Positions 23,598-32,252 of a stretch of 64,000 bases of DNA are shown here, one piece after another; the stretch's first letter is position 1, and each line of letters starts with the position of its first letter. The position numbers and the translations under genes are program-made. The notes under the pieces are model-generated. The model searched no databases and was not told the DNA's origin. It worked only from the letters and a program-made list of their open reading frames with translations. Where the stretch lies: assembly GCF_900323545.1 (NCBI RefSeq), contig NZ_OOHN01000008.1, positions 2,744,460 to 2,808,459 of the forward strand, given 5' to 3'. This stretch comes from Actinomyces sp. Marseille-P3109 (GTDB lineage: Bacteria > Actinomycetota > Actinomycetes > Actinomycetales > Actinomycetaceae).

Positions 23598-26345
23598 TTA
23601 TTCTGCTTGGCGGGCAAGGTGTTGCGGTGCAGTGGTGTGCCGGTCTGAAGGCCCGTTACTCGCGCGGATGAGTTTCTCAAGATGCTCAGAGGGGCTACCG
23701 GCTTCCCTCGTGGGCGCTGCGCTGAGCAGGAGCCGCAGCAGGACGGCGGCCCCGGCCTTGTCCAGGGGCTCGTTGTTGTTGCCGCACTTGGGTGACTGCA
23801 CGCAGGAGGGGCAGCCGCTCACGCACCCGCAGCCCTCGATGACGGCGAGCGTCGCTGCCAGCCACTCGCGCCCGGCCCGGTAGCCGCGCTCGGCGAAGCC
23901 CGCCCCGCCGGCGTGCCCGTCGTGGACGAACACGGTGGGCGCCCCCGTCTGCGGGTGCGCCGCGGTCGACAGCCCGCCGATGTCCCAGCGGTCGCAGGTC
24001 GCCAGCAGCGGCAGCATCCCGATGCTCGCGTGCTCGGCCGCGTGCAGGGCGCCGGGCAGGTCGGTGGTACCCAGGCCCGCCGCCTCGCAGGCCTCCTGCG
24101 GGATCGTCCACCACACGGCGGCGGTGGGCAGCACGTGCTCGTCCATCTCGAGGGCGTGCTGGGAGATGACCTCGCCGCCTGGCAGTGCCATCCGCTGGTA
24201 GCCGGTCACCTGACTGGTGACCTCCACCGACCCGAAGGACCAGGTGATCGCCGCCGTGCCGGTAGTCCCCTGAGTCTCCTGCCCTCCGACGAGTCCCGAT
24301 GCGGCCGGACCGCCGCCGATCGGATCGGATCCGGCGCCAGGGGCTCCGGGCCCTCCCGCCGCGTCCGGAGAGGACTCAAGGCCGCTGTCGCCGCGAGACT
24401 CCTCCTCAACCGGCAGGCCCCAGACCTGCTGCTCGCGCTCGGCAATGATGCGCACGCTCGAGCGCGACCGGGCCCGCGTGCGGTAGCCGACCGCCGCCCG
24501 CTGTCGCACGAGCGCGACGTCGTCGGCCAGCTCCTCAACCACGTAGACGCGCCCCTGGTGAACGTAGACCGCGCCCTCGTGGACGGTGGAGTCGGCGGCC
24601 GCGCCGTCGACCGTGCCGATGACCGCGCCGGTGTCGGCCTCCACCACCGGGACCTCGGGCGGCCCATCGCCGCGCAGGGAGGTCAGGTCCTGGGGCCGGC
24701 CGGGCAGGTTGACGTTCCAGAACCAGCCCGTGGGCCGACGCCGCAGCGCCCCCCGACCCTCCAGCTCGCGCAGCAGGGCGTCGTCGGCCAGACCGAACAG
24801 GCCCAGGTCCGAGGCCCGCAAGGGCGCCTCGGAGGCGGCGGCGCACAGGTGGGGCGCGAGCACATAGGGGTTGGCCGGGTCGAAGACCGTGGCCTCGGGG
24901 GCGGCGAAGACCGCCTCGGGGTGGTGCACCAGGTAGGCGTCCAGCGGGTTGTCGGAGGCGATGAGGACGGCGAGCCCGCGGCCCCCGGCGCGTCCGGCGC
25001 GGCCCGCCTGCTGCCCCAGCGAGACGCGCGTGCCCGGCCATCCGGCGATGAGGACCGCGTCCAGCCCGGTGACGTCGATGCCCAGCTCCAGGGCGTTGGT
25101 GGTGGCCAGGGCGCGCAGCCGGCCTGAGCGCAGGTCGGCCTCCAGGGCCCGGCGCTCCTCGGGCAGGTAGCCGCCGCGGTAGGCCGAGACCGTGCCGATG
25201 AGCTCGGGCAGCGAGAGCCCCAGCGTGTGGCGGGCCCGCTCGGCCACGATCTCCGCCGAGCGCCGCGAGCGCACGAACACCAGCGCCCGGGCGCCCACGC
25301 TCATCAGGTCCACGAGCAGCTCGGCGGCCTCGACGACGGCGCTGCGCCGTGCCGAGGGATCCTCGTCCGGATCGCCTGAGTCCGGTTCGGCCGCATGGGC
25401 CGAGTCCTGGGCCGGCTCGACGTCGGGTACCGGCAGCGCCCAGGGGTCGCGCAGGGCCGGCTGCCACAGGGCCAGGGTGCGCTCTCCGGCGGGGGCGCCG
25501 TCGTCGGTGACGGCCACGACGTCGTCGGGCTCGGCACCGATGAGGCGGGCCGCGGTGAGGGCCGGCTCCGCTGCCGTCGCCGAGGCGCACAGGACGACCG
25601 GCTGCGGGCCGCGCGGGCGCAGGCGCGCCACGAGCCGCAGGAGGCGGCGCAGCACGAGGGCGACGTGCGCCCCCAGGATCCCGCGGTAGGCGTGGCACTC
25701 GTCGATGACGATGTAGCGCAGGCCCCGCAGGAGGCGGGTCCAGCGCTCGTGGCCCGGCAGCAGGGAGAAGTGGAGGAAGTCGGGGTTGGTCAGGACGACG
25801 TCGGCGTGGGCGCGCACCCAGTCTCGCTCGGGCATGGGCGTGTCGCCGTCGCAGGTACCGGCGTGCACCGTGCGCAGGGAGCCGGCGGGTGTGCCGGCCT
25901 CGCGCTGGACGGCCTCGAGCTCGCCGATGAGTCGGCTTAGGGCGGCGGCCTGGTCGGCGGCGAGCGCCTTGGTGGGGGAGAGGTAGAGGGTGGTGGGGCG
26001 CCGGCCGTGGGCGGAGATGCGCGAGTCGGCGCCGGGGGACTGGGCCGCTAGGACGTCAGAGAGCGCCGGCAGCCAGGCGGCCAGCGACTTGCCCGAACCG
26101 GTGCCGGTGGCCAGGACCGTGTGGTGGCCGGCGTGGGCGGAGCACGCGGCGGCCACCTGGTGCGTCCAGGGGCGCTCGACGCCGATGCGACGATAGGCGG
26201 TCACAAGGTCGGGGTCCGCCCAGTCGGGCCAGTCGTCGTGGCGGCCGGGGCGGGCCTGGGTGCGCTGGAGGTGGACGAGCCGGCCGTCGCGCCCGCCGAT
26301 GGACTCCAGGAGCCCGGTGAGGTCGCGTCTGGTCCCGTCTGCCAT
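23598..26345 (-). CDS. DECH-box helicase with DUF1998-type Cys cluster
   Basis: The product is 915 aa from MADGTRRDL; earlier Met codons have no site. Walker A is ATGTGSGKS (79-87), TNPD is at 186-189 and the DECH box at 215-218. The helicase C domain includes TNALELGIDVTGLDAV and QQAGRAGRAG. The C-terminus holds a four-cysteine cluster (CGCVSGCPSCVQSPKC), as in the DUF1998/MrfA-like branch. MrfA, the Bacillus relative, acts in mitomycin C repair, so a DNA-repair role is plausible. Actinobacterial versions lie near TadE-like genes, as here. An acidic insertion near residue 330-350 is probably a flexible loop. Confidence 0.92.
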   Translation of the reverse strand: MADGTRRDLTGLLESIGGRDGRLVHLQRTQARPGRHDDWPDWADPDLVTAYRRIGVERPWTHQVAAACSAHAGHHTVLATGTGSGKSLAAWLPALSDVLAAQSPGADSRISAHGRRPTTLYLSPTKALAADQAAALSRLIGELEAVQREAGTPAGSLRTVHAGTCDGDTPMPERDWVRAHADVVLTNPDFLHFSLLPGHERWTRLLRGLRYIVIDECHAYRGILGAHVALVLRRLLRLVARLRPRGPQPVVLCASATAAEPALTAARLIGAEPDDVVAVTDDGAPAGERTLALWQPALRDPWALPVPDVEPAQDSAHAAEPDSGDPDEDPSARRSAVVEAAELLVDLMSVGARALVFVRSRRSAEIVAERARHTLGLSLPELIGTVSAYRGGYLPEERRALEADLRSGRLRALATTNALELGIDVTGLDAVLIAGWPGTRVSLGQQAGRAGRAGGRGLAVLIASDNPLDAYLVHHPEAVFAAPEATVFDPANPYVLAPHLCAAASEAPLRASDLGLFGLADDALLRELEGRGALRRRPTGWFWNVNLPGRPQDLTSLRGDGPPEVPVVEADTGAVIGTVDGAAADSTVHEGAVYVHQGRVYVVEELADDVALVRQRAAVGYRTRARSRSSVRIIAEREQQVWGLPVEEESRGDSGLESSPDAAGGPGAPGAGSDPIGGGPAASGLVGGQETQGTTGTAAITWSFGSVEVTSQVTGYQRMALPGGEVISQHALEMDEHVLPTAAVWWTIPQEACEAAGLGTTDLPGALHAAEHASIGMLPLLATCDRWDIGGLSTAAHPQTGAPTVFVHDGHAGGAGFAERGYRAGREWLAATLAVIEGCGCVSGCPSCVQSPKCGNNNEPLDKAGAAVLLRLLLSAAPTREAGSPSEHLEKLIRASNGPSDRHTTAPQHLARQAE

Positions 26346-26437
26346 GGGGCACAGTGTGCACCACCGGTGGGTGGGCAGGTTGTGGCACAGCGCCATGATC
26401 GGTTCGTGTCCCGTTGCCCTACTGCCCGACCTCGATC

Positions 26438-26509
26438 GTCGCGTTCGTACTTTATGCCGCGCGTTCGAGGGGTAGAGGGTACGAACGCGACACCCACCCT
26501 ACGAACGCG
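26438..26509. repeat. TTCGTAC-type palindromic repeat, copy A
   Basis: The perfect 13-bp arms GTCGCGTTCGTAC (26438-26450) and GTACGAACGCGAC (26479-26491) are followed by another CGAACGCG motif. The segment 26461-26509 is 45/49 identical to 28340-28388 in direct orientation. The element lies between the DECH helicase start and the A/T-rich membrane gene. Confidence 0.8.
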
Positions 26510-26585
26510 CGACGATTCCACCGGTGTCTGAAGTATCCCGTGCAAATTATCTACATGAACGGTCTCAACCTGGCAGAATCCTCCC

Positions 26586-28187
26586 ATGGGAAAAACTGCT
26601 TCTTCTGGCGATCTTGAACAGCTCGACTCAGTGAAAGCGCCGCCTTCGATGAAATTTGAGATGGATGAGGGGCGCGCTGAGAAGCAGCACCGACTCTTAG
26701 AGCGAGAGCGACGTGCGTTGACCTGGCTCTGGCGGCGAGCTCCTCGTTGCTGGCAGTGGCTTCGCGGTTACTTCTGGCACGTGCCAATGTGGCTAGAAGA
26801 CAGGTGGCGATTCCTGCGTACTTGGAGGATTGTGTTAATTGTGCATTTGAGTGCAAACCCAATCGTATCGATACTTGCAATGACTGCATTGTTTATAATC
26901 CTGGCGTGTCTTGTTGTTGCTGCTTTTCTACGACCTGCATCTGGTGATCCGTTCACCTTTTTGGTGAGGGTGGCGGCTGATGGGGTCAAAGCATGGAAAG
27001 TCGCTATTGATGTCGAACTTCTTGACGGACGTAAAAAGAGTCCCATAGGCGACTATTTAGCTTTCCAGGTCATTATTTCGTTCTTAACCGGGATGGGAGA
27101 GTATTGGCTTCGCAGGGACTCGATTGTTGTGCGAGACGTGTCCCGACAAAAGGGTGGGTGGTCAGTGCGGGGAATGCTTATCGTTATAATTCTGCTGACA
27201 AATCTTGTGGTAACCGTGTTGATATCTTACGGGTTCCTGTATCCGATCCCCCGCGGGCCTATCGGACTGATTTATGTTGGGCTTGCTGGTTTCATGTTAG
27301 CCGCGGGGGTGGTCCGCCTTCTCTCGGGGATATTTGGCACATTTCCTTTGCGGCCGCGAATGTTGCGAAAAAGTATCGAATCTCGACGTCGGCGTGTGGC
27401 CAAATTAAATAAAACACATCAGTGCCGCAAGTTGAATTCAGGGAGGAGGTGTCGAGGTGTTAGTGAATCTACTATAGTGCCGCAAAGTCGGTATTTGAGT
27501 GCGATTTGTCGGTCCATTAGTCGGAAAAGTTGCTTGAGTTTACCTCGATCGAATTTACTGAGAAGAGCATGCGAGTTCCGCATTAGCGAGCCTCACCATA
27601 AGTTACTGCATCAAATTTTCGTCGTCTTTTTGGTGAGGATTGGAATTGGGGTGCTGTTCAATGTCCTGGCGTTCTTGGTCTTCGTATTCGTGCATCAGTG
27701 GATGTATTTGATGGATCTGTCCGCACAGTGGGCTGCTTGGCTTGTCGTGTGGGGGTTGTTTTCTAGTCTTTTCATATCTTGGGGAGCTTTCCGTCTCGAT
27801 TCAGAGGTTGGATGGGTTATGGGAACTTACTGTATTGTTTTCGGTGTAATAATGTATTCGTTGTTTGTTTCCATCAGGTACGAACTGATAATAGAAGGCG
27901 GCTCGAGCGTTCTTCGTCTAATCGTTGAGGCTGTAGCAGCAGTTTTACTACTATTCACTGAAGTGTTTTGCATCTTTCTAACTTTCGAGATGCGGAACTT
28001 CACGCTTGTCTCGATTGTGAGGGAAAAGCGTGTTCTTGCTGAAGAAATTTATGTTCTTCAAAAATACCTGCATCATAAATGGCCTCGAGAGTGCGGTGCT
28101 CCTCATGGAGTTATGGGTCGAGGTAAACAGCGGGCTTCTCTTTGTCGACTTTCAACAAAGATGTCTCGTACTCGCAAAATAAATTGA
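26586..28187 (+). CDS. A/T-rich multi-pass membrane protein, unknown
   Basis: The product is 533 aa. A charged N-terminal region (about 80 residues) is followed by about seven hydrophobic segments: one near 82-110, two near 195-250 and four between about 343 and 462. Between the third and fourth lies a strongly basic cytosolic loop rich in Arg, Lys, Cys and Ser (residues 255-335). Base composition and codon use are clearly richer in A/T than all neighbours, and the ribosome binding site is poor. I recognise no family. It stands alone between two direct copies of a palindromic repeat, which suggests acquisition by transfer. Confidence 0.7.
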   Translation: MGKTASSGDLEQLDSVKAPPSMKFEMDEGRAEKQHRLLERERRALTWLWRRAPRCWQWLRGYFWHVPMWLEDRWRFLRTWRIVLIVHLSANPIVSILAMTALFIILACLVVAAFLRPASGDPFTFLVRVAADGVKAWKVAIDVELLDGRKKSPIGDYLAFQVIISFLTGMGEYWLRRDSIVVRDVSRQKGGWSVRGMLIVIILLTNLVVTVLISYGFLYPIPRGPIGLIYVGLAGFMLAAGVVRLLSGIFGTFPLRPRMLRKSIESRRRRVAKLNKTHQCRKLNSGRRCRGVSESTIVPQSRYLSAICRSISRKSCLSLPRSNLLRRACEFRISEPHHKLLHQIFVVFLVRIGIGVLFNVLAFLVFVFVHQWMYLMDLSAQWAAWLVVWGLFSSLFISWGAFRLDSEVGWVMGTYCIVFGVIMYSLFVSIRYELIIEGGSSVLRLIVEAVAAVLLLFTEVFCIFLTFEMRNFTLVSIVREKRVLAEEIYVLQKYLHHKWPRECGAPHGVMGRGKQRASLCRLSTKMSRTRKIN

Positions 28188-28320
28188 GTCACGTGATCAA
28201 GGTCTGCTTTGCTTGTCGCAGGAGGGGGTTGCGGGGTTTTGTTTGAATGTTGGTAAGACTTCTGTGAGTACAGCCTTGCAACTGGTGTTCCACTCCCCTG
28301 TCGTCCACAGTTGACCGTTG

Positions 28321-28396
28321 CAGCCGTACCCTTTGTCTCCCGTTCGAGGGGTAAAGGGTACGAACGCGACACCTACCCCACGAACGCGTGCGGCTG
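28321..28396. repeat. TTCGTAC-type palindromic repeat, copy B
   Basis: The stem CGTACCCTTT (28325-28334) with AAAGGGTACG (28353-28362) sits inside an outer CAGCCG/CGGCTG pair. The segment 28340-28388 nearly matches 26461-26509, so the two copies bracket the A/T-rich gene as direct repeats. Confidence 0.8.
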
Positions 28397-28410
28397 ACGA
28401 CGGCGAACGG

Positions 28411-28430
28411 CCTCCCCCACCTGGGGGAGG
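28411..28430. repeat. short GC hairpin CCTCCCCC-ACCT-GGGGGAGG, copy 1
   Basis: This is a perfect 8-bp stem with a 4-nt loop, 33 bp before the sensor kinase start. A near-identical unit with similar flanks (CTCCCGCC versus TGCCCGCT) occurs at 29804-29824, again just upstream of a gene. It could attenuate transcription or affect translation of the downstream gene. Confidence 0.55.
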
Positions 28431-28463
28431 CTCCCGCCCAGACGCCGTCAGTAGGGTCGGCCC

Positions 28464-29759
28464 ATGGCCGACGTCCCCGTCTCCTCCAGCGCGCACGCCC
28501 GCAGGGTGCAGATCCTCGTCTGGAGCGGCTCCGCCTCGATCACCGTGGTGCAGACGCTGCTCGCTCTGCTGAGGTACCTCGAGCTGGAAGGCGGCTCCAC
28601 GGTCGTGCCGGGCCTGGCCCGCTGGCAGGTGATGTATGCCGGGCACGTACTCATCTCCTTAGCCTGCCTTCTCCTCCTCATCCCGGTCCTCAGAGGACCC
28701 CGCCCGTCATTGTCGATCCTTATCGTTGTCCTGGGACTCATTCCCTCTTGGCCGCAGGTGGCGGTTTACGTGGCTGCGACCGTTATCGGCATGCGTCAAG
28801 GGGCGAGGACGACACCGGTGGTAGTGGTCGCCATGACCGTAGGTGTGGGCCTGTCTCCGCTCCTCAATCCGAGTCGCGGAGAGGGTGCGCTGTTATTTGT
28901 CACCACATACGCGGTCAGTACTCTCCCGATCTGCATCGTCTGCGTCATGCTGGGTGTCAACCTGCAGGCCCGCGAGGAGCTGCTGCGCTCAGCCTCCCGC
29001 GAGGCCCGCCTCATCCGCACCACGCAGGAGGCGCGCATCGCCCAGAGCCGCGCCGAGGAGCGCTCCCGCATCTCCCGCGAGATGCACGACTCCCTCGCCC
29101 ACCGCCTCTCCCTGGTCTCCCTCCACGCCGGCGCGCTCCAGACCCGCACCGACCTGGATATAGGGAGTGTCCGCAAGATCGCGGGCAGCATCCACACCCT
29201 GGCGGCTGACGCCGGACGCGAGCTGCGCCAGATCCTCGCCGTCCTGCACGACGACGGTTCTGGCGACGGCGCCCGCGCCACCTGGTCCGACGTCGAGGAG
29301 GTCCTCGCCCATGAACGGGAGGCCGGCCAGGAGGTCGATCTGCACCTGGCCGGGTCCTGGGTGGAGGCCTTCGAGGCCGCCGACGCCCGCAGCCGGCACG
29401 CGGTCCTGCGCGCTGTAGAGGAGCTGCTTACCAATGCTCGCCGCCACGGGGCCGGTGGCGCGGTCCGCCTCGACTGCGAGGTCGAGGCCGCCGACGGTCC
29501 CGACGACGACGGCGGTGACGGCGTCGCCGCTCTCGTGGTGCGTTGCGTCAACGACTGCCCACCGACGCCCCGGCCGACGGCGCCCGGAGGAGGGCTCGGC
29601 CTGGAAGGCCTGTGCGAGCGGCTGCGGCTTCTCGGGGGCGAGCTGCACGTCTCGCAGCCGGGCGGGCGCACGGCAGCACCGGATCGGTCTGACCGTGCCG
29701 AGCAGTCCCACAGTTTCGTCGTCATGGCTGCCGTACCGGCCCAGGGGCCTACCGACTGA
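28464..29759 (+). CDS. NarL-type sensor histidine kinase
   Basis: The product is 431 aa. Five to six hydrophobic segments in residues 15-165 form a membrane sensor with almost no extracytoplasmic domain. A HisKA_3 dimerisation segment follows with His208 in SRISREMHDSLAHRLSLVS. The HATPase_c domain contains VEELLTNARRHG (N box) and GGGLGLEGLCERL (G box). The sensor type suggests detection of a membrane or envelope signal. Its partner regulator is two genes downstream; a membrane PAF-acetylhydrolase-like gene lies between them, an arrangement hinting that the hydrolase product or substrate is linked to the signal. Confidence 0.92.
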   Translation: MADVPVSSSAHARRVQILVWSGSASITVVQTLLALLRYLELEGGSTVVPGLARWQVMYAGHVLISLACLLLLIPVLRGPRPSLSILIVVLGLIPSWPQVAVYVAATVIGMRQGARTTPVVVVAMTVGVGLSPLLNPSRGEGALLFVTTYAVSTLPICIVCVMLGVNLQAREELLRSASREARLIRTTQEARIAQSRAEERSRISREMHDSLAHRLSLVSLHAGALQTRTDLDIGSVRKIAGSIHTLAADAGRELRQILAVLHDDGSGDGARATWSDVEEVLAHEREAGQEVDLHLAGSWVEAFEAADARSRHAVLRAVEELLTNARRHGAGGAVRLDCEVEAADGPDDDGGDGVAALVVRCVNDCPPTPRPTAPGGGLGLEGLCERLRLLGGELHVSQPGGRTAAPDRSDRAEQSHSFVVMAAVPAQGPTD

Positions 29760-29803
29760 CTGTCTTCGTCATGCTGACGCGCGGTGGACGCGCGCCCGAA
29801 AGG

Positions 29804-29824
29804 CATCCCCCACCTGGGGGAGGT
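29804..29824. repeat. short GC hairpin, copy 2
   Basis: A TCCCCC-ACCT-GGGGGA stem lies between the kinase stop and the hydrolase start, nearly identical to the unit at 28411-28430 including part of its flanks. It is likely an intercistronic terminator or attenuator. Confidence 0.5.
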
Positions 29825-29887
29825 GCCCGCTGCCGGAGCCCGGCTAATGTCCGTGCCGGACCTGCTGGGTGAGTGAAAGGAATACCG

Positions 29888-31438
29888 ATGAGAATGCTGG
29901 AGATCGCAGTGGTTGCCGTGGACGCGGTGGTACTGCTCCTCACGGTCTTCAGGGTGCCGTCCCGCTGGTGGCAGGCGGCTTCCGGGATGTCGAGCATGAG
30001 GCGGTGGCTGCGGGCCGAGCCCGTCCTGCTGGCGGTGCTTCTCCTTACTCTTCTGGTCCACCTCGTCGTCGAGCAGCACCGGTTCGTCATGATCCCGGCC
30101 TACGCCGTCACAGTGATTCTGGCCTGTGCCCTTTTAATGTGCTGGTTCCGCCAGGTGCGTCGAGCCGCCGTTGACATTCCTCGGCGCAAGCGACCCGCCC
30201 TGCGAGTGCTGGGGCGTATCACGGCGATAACGGCGGGGGTCCTCGCTCTGGCGGTGTCATCCGCGGCCGGCGTCCTGCTCCCGGTTTTCGACCTGCCCTC
30301 GCCGAGCGGCCCCTACGCCGTCGGCTACACCGAGGAGCACCTGACGGACTCCAGCCGCCAGGAGTGGACGACGCCCGATGAGAACGACCTGCGCGAGGTC
30401 GAGTTCTCGATCTGGTACCCGACGGAGGCGACGACCCAAGGAAGGCCTCTTGCCCTGGACCGCCGGCTGGCCAAGAGCGCCGCGTTGAGCGCGAGTGACT
30501 TGACTGGGTCCTCTCGGGCGAGAGGCGCGCTGGAGAACTTGTTTGATTACTTCCGGCTGATTGACACCCATGCGGTGCGTGGGGGTGAGGTCGTCCAGGT
30601 GCCGGGCGGGTTCCCCGTCATCTTCTACTCACCCGGGGCAGGATCCGGTCGCTTCGACAACACCTCACTCATGGTGGACCTGGCCAGTCAGGGCTACGTC
30701 GTCGTCGCTGTGGATCACCCCTACACCTCCGGTGCCCCTGTCTCCCTGAGCAGTGGTCGCCAGGTTGATCGGGGCCCGCGCGACCCCTCGGCTACCGAGG
30801 CAAACTGGCTTGATAGGGCGAGTCGCTCGGTCTCAACCAACTCCGCTGACCTCTCCTTCATCCTGGACCATCTCACGGCGCTTAATGCGGATCCCGGTAA
30901 CCCGTTCCATCATCGGTTCAACCTCGACTCGGTGGGTGCTATGGGTTTCTCCCTCGGGGGCGCCAGCGCGGAGCAGGCTCTGGCCGATGACCCTCGCTTC
31001 GACGCTGGTATCAACGTGGACGGAACCCACTTCGGAACGGTCCGCGACACCGGCGTGCCGACCCCTAGCCTCAATATCCTGTCCACCGATCACGTCGCTG
31101 ACATCTCCAAGGCCCGTAAAGGGGAACAAGACCAGGATGAGGGCTCTATCGAGGATGCCCGGTTCCAGGAGCAGTTCCACGACCGCAGTACCGGACCGAC
31201 CTGGGCAGCCACCATTGAGGATACCAACCACTTCAGCCACGATCTGTTCTCCTTCGTCGTCCCCGCCCTGAACGGCAATACGGTCCAGCCTCAGACCGAG
31301 GAGACGATTCGGGCGCTGGTGAGCGACTTCTTCAACCACACCCTGCGCGGCCAGGAGCCCAGGCTGCTGGGTCACGACTCCGCCGTACCCCGGAGGGTTC
31401 ACTTCCTGCCCGATCCGGCCCGCCCCGACGTACAGTAG
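29888..31438 (+). CDS. membrane-anchored PAF-acetylhydrolase-like alpha/beta hydrolase
   Basis: The product is 516 aa from MRMLEIAV with GAAAGGA upstream. Four hydrophobic segments fill residues 1-130 (one of them IPAYAVTVILACALLMCWF). The rest is an alpha/beta-hydrolase: oxyanion segment FYSPGAGSG, nucleophile elbow GFSLGG (Ser in the middle), and a late His in IEDTNHFSH. The pattern fits the isoform II PAF-acetylhydrolase group (PF03403-like), which hydrolyses short or oxidised acyl esters. The catalytic domain likely faces outward. It is sandwiched between kinase and regulator genes on the same strand, 34 bp before the latter. Confidence 0.85.
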   Translation: MRMLEIAVVAVDAVVLLLTVFRVPSRWWQAASGMSSMRRWLRAEPVLLAVLLLTLLVHLVVEQHRFVMIPAYAVTVILACALLMCWFRQVRRAAVDIPRRKRPALRVLGRITAITAGVLALAVSSAAGVLLPVFDLPSPSGPYAVGYTEEHLTDSSRQEWTTPDENDLREVEFSIWYPTEATTQGRPLALDRRLAKSAALSASDLTGSSRARGALENLFDYFRLIDTHAVRGGEVVQVPGGFPVIFYSPGAGSGRFDNTSLMVDLASQGYVVVAVDHPYTSGAPVSLSSGRQVDRGPRDPSATEANWLDRASRSVSTNSADLSFILDHLTALNADPGNPFHHRFNLDSVGAMGFSLGGASAEQALADDPRFDAGINVDGTHFGTVRDTGVPTPSLNILSTDHVADISKARKGEQDQDEGSIEDARFQEQFHDRSTGPTWAATIEDTNHFSHDLFSFVVPALNGNTVQPQTEETIRALVSDFFNHTLRGQEPRLLGHDSAVPRRVHFLPDPARPDVQ

Positions 31439-31472
31439 CCTCCCAGGTAGTTGAACAAGCAAAGGAATCGGC

Positions 31473-32138
31473 ATGGACTCACCGCAGCGCCGTGTACGTG
31501 TTGTCATCGTTGACGACGACGCCCTCGTGCGTGCTGCCTTGCGTCTCATCCTGGAGAGCGACTCCGGCGTCACGGTCCTCGGTGAGGGGTCCGACGGGCG
31601 CAGCGGCTACGACGCGGCGCGCAGTCTGCGCCCCGACGTCGTCCTCATGGACCTGCACATGCCCGGCACCGACGGCGTCTGGGCCACCGCCCAGATCGCT
31701 GCCGACTGTCCAGGAACCAAGGTCCTTGTGCTGACCGCCTTCGACACCGACGCGATGGTCGCCGCCGCCCTACGCGCCGGCGCCACCGGTTTCCTGCTCA
31801 AGGACAGCGCCCCCGAGATCATCTTCCGATCCGTGCACGCCGCCGCTGACGGCCAGCGGGCCTTCTCCGGCTCCGTCCTGGACCGGCTCGTCGAGGCCGC
31901 CGTCGAGGTCACCCCGCAGCGCCGAGCCTTCCCCGAGACCGTCACCGACCGGGAGCGCCAGGTCGCCCTGCTCGTGGCTCAGGGCCTGGGTAATGGCGAG
32001 ATCGCCGAGGAGCTCGTCGTCGGTGCCAGCACCGTCAAGACCCACGTCTCCGCCCTGCTGGACAAGTTCGGCGTTTCCAACCGGGTCCAGCTCGCCGTGG
32101 CCGTGGCCGAGTGCGCCGTCGACGACGTCGCTCGCTGA
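31473..32138 (+). CDS. NarL/LuxR-type response regulator
   Basis: The product is 221 aa. The receiver domain has the acidic pair VDDD (14-16), phospho-acceptor Asp60 (LMDLHMPGTDG) and Lys110 (FLLKD). The C-terminal LuxR helix-turn-helix is clear in LVAQGLGNGEIAEELVVG and STVKTHVSALLDKFGV. It is the partner of the kinase two genes upstream. Likely targets include the adjacent hydrolase genes, though no binding site could be recognised. Confidence 0.93.
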   Translation: MDSPQRRVRVVIVDDDALVRAALRLILESDSGVTVLGEGSDGRSGYDAARSLRPDVVLMDLHMPGTDGVWATAQIAADCPGTKVLVLTAFDTDAMVAAALRAGATGFLLKDSAPEIIFRSVHAAADGQRAFSGSVLDRLVEAAVEVTPQRRAFPETVTDRERQVALLVAQGLGNGEIAEELVVGASTVKTHVSALLDKFGVSNRVQLAVAVAECAVDDVAR

Positions 32139-32252
32139 ACCTGCTGCCGCCGGCCCGACGACACCCACTCCCGCCCAACAGACTGGGACCTCGGGCCACT
32201 CGCCAGGAGTGCCCCGAGGCCCCGAAGTGTCCCGCACGTGCGGTGCTGTCTG

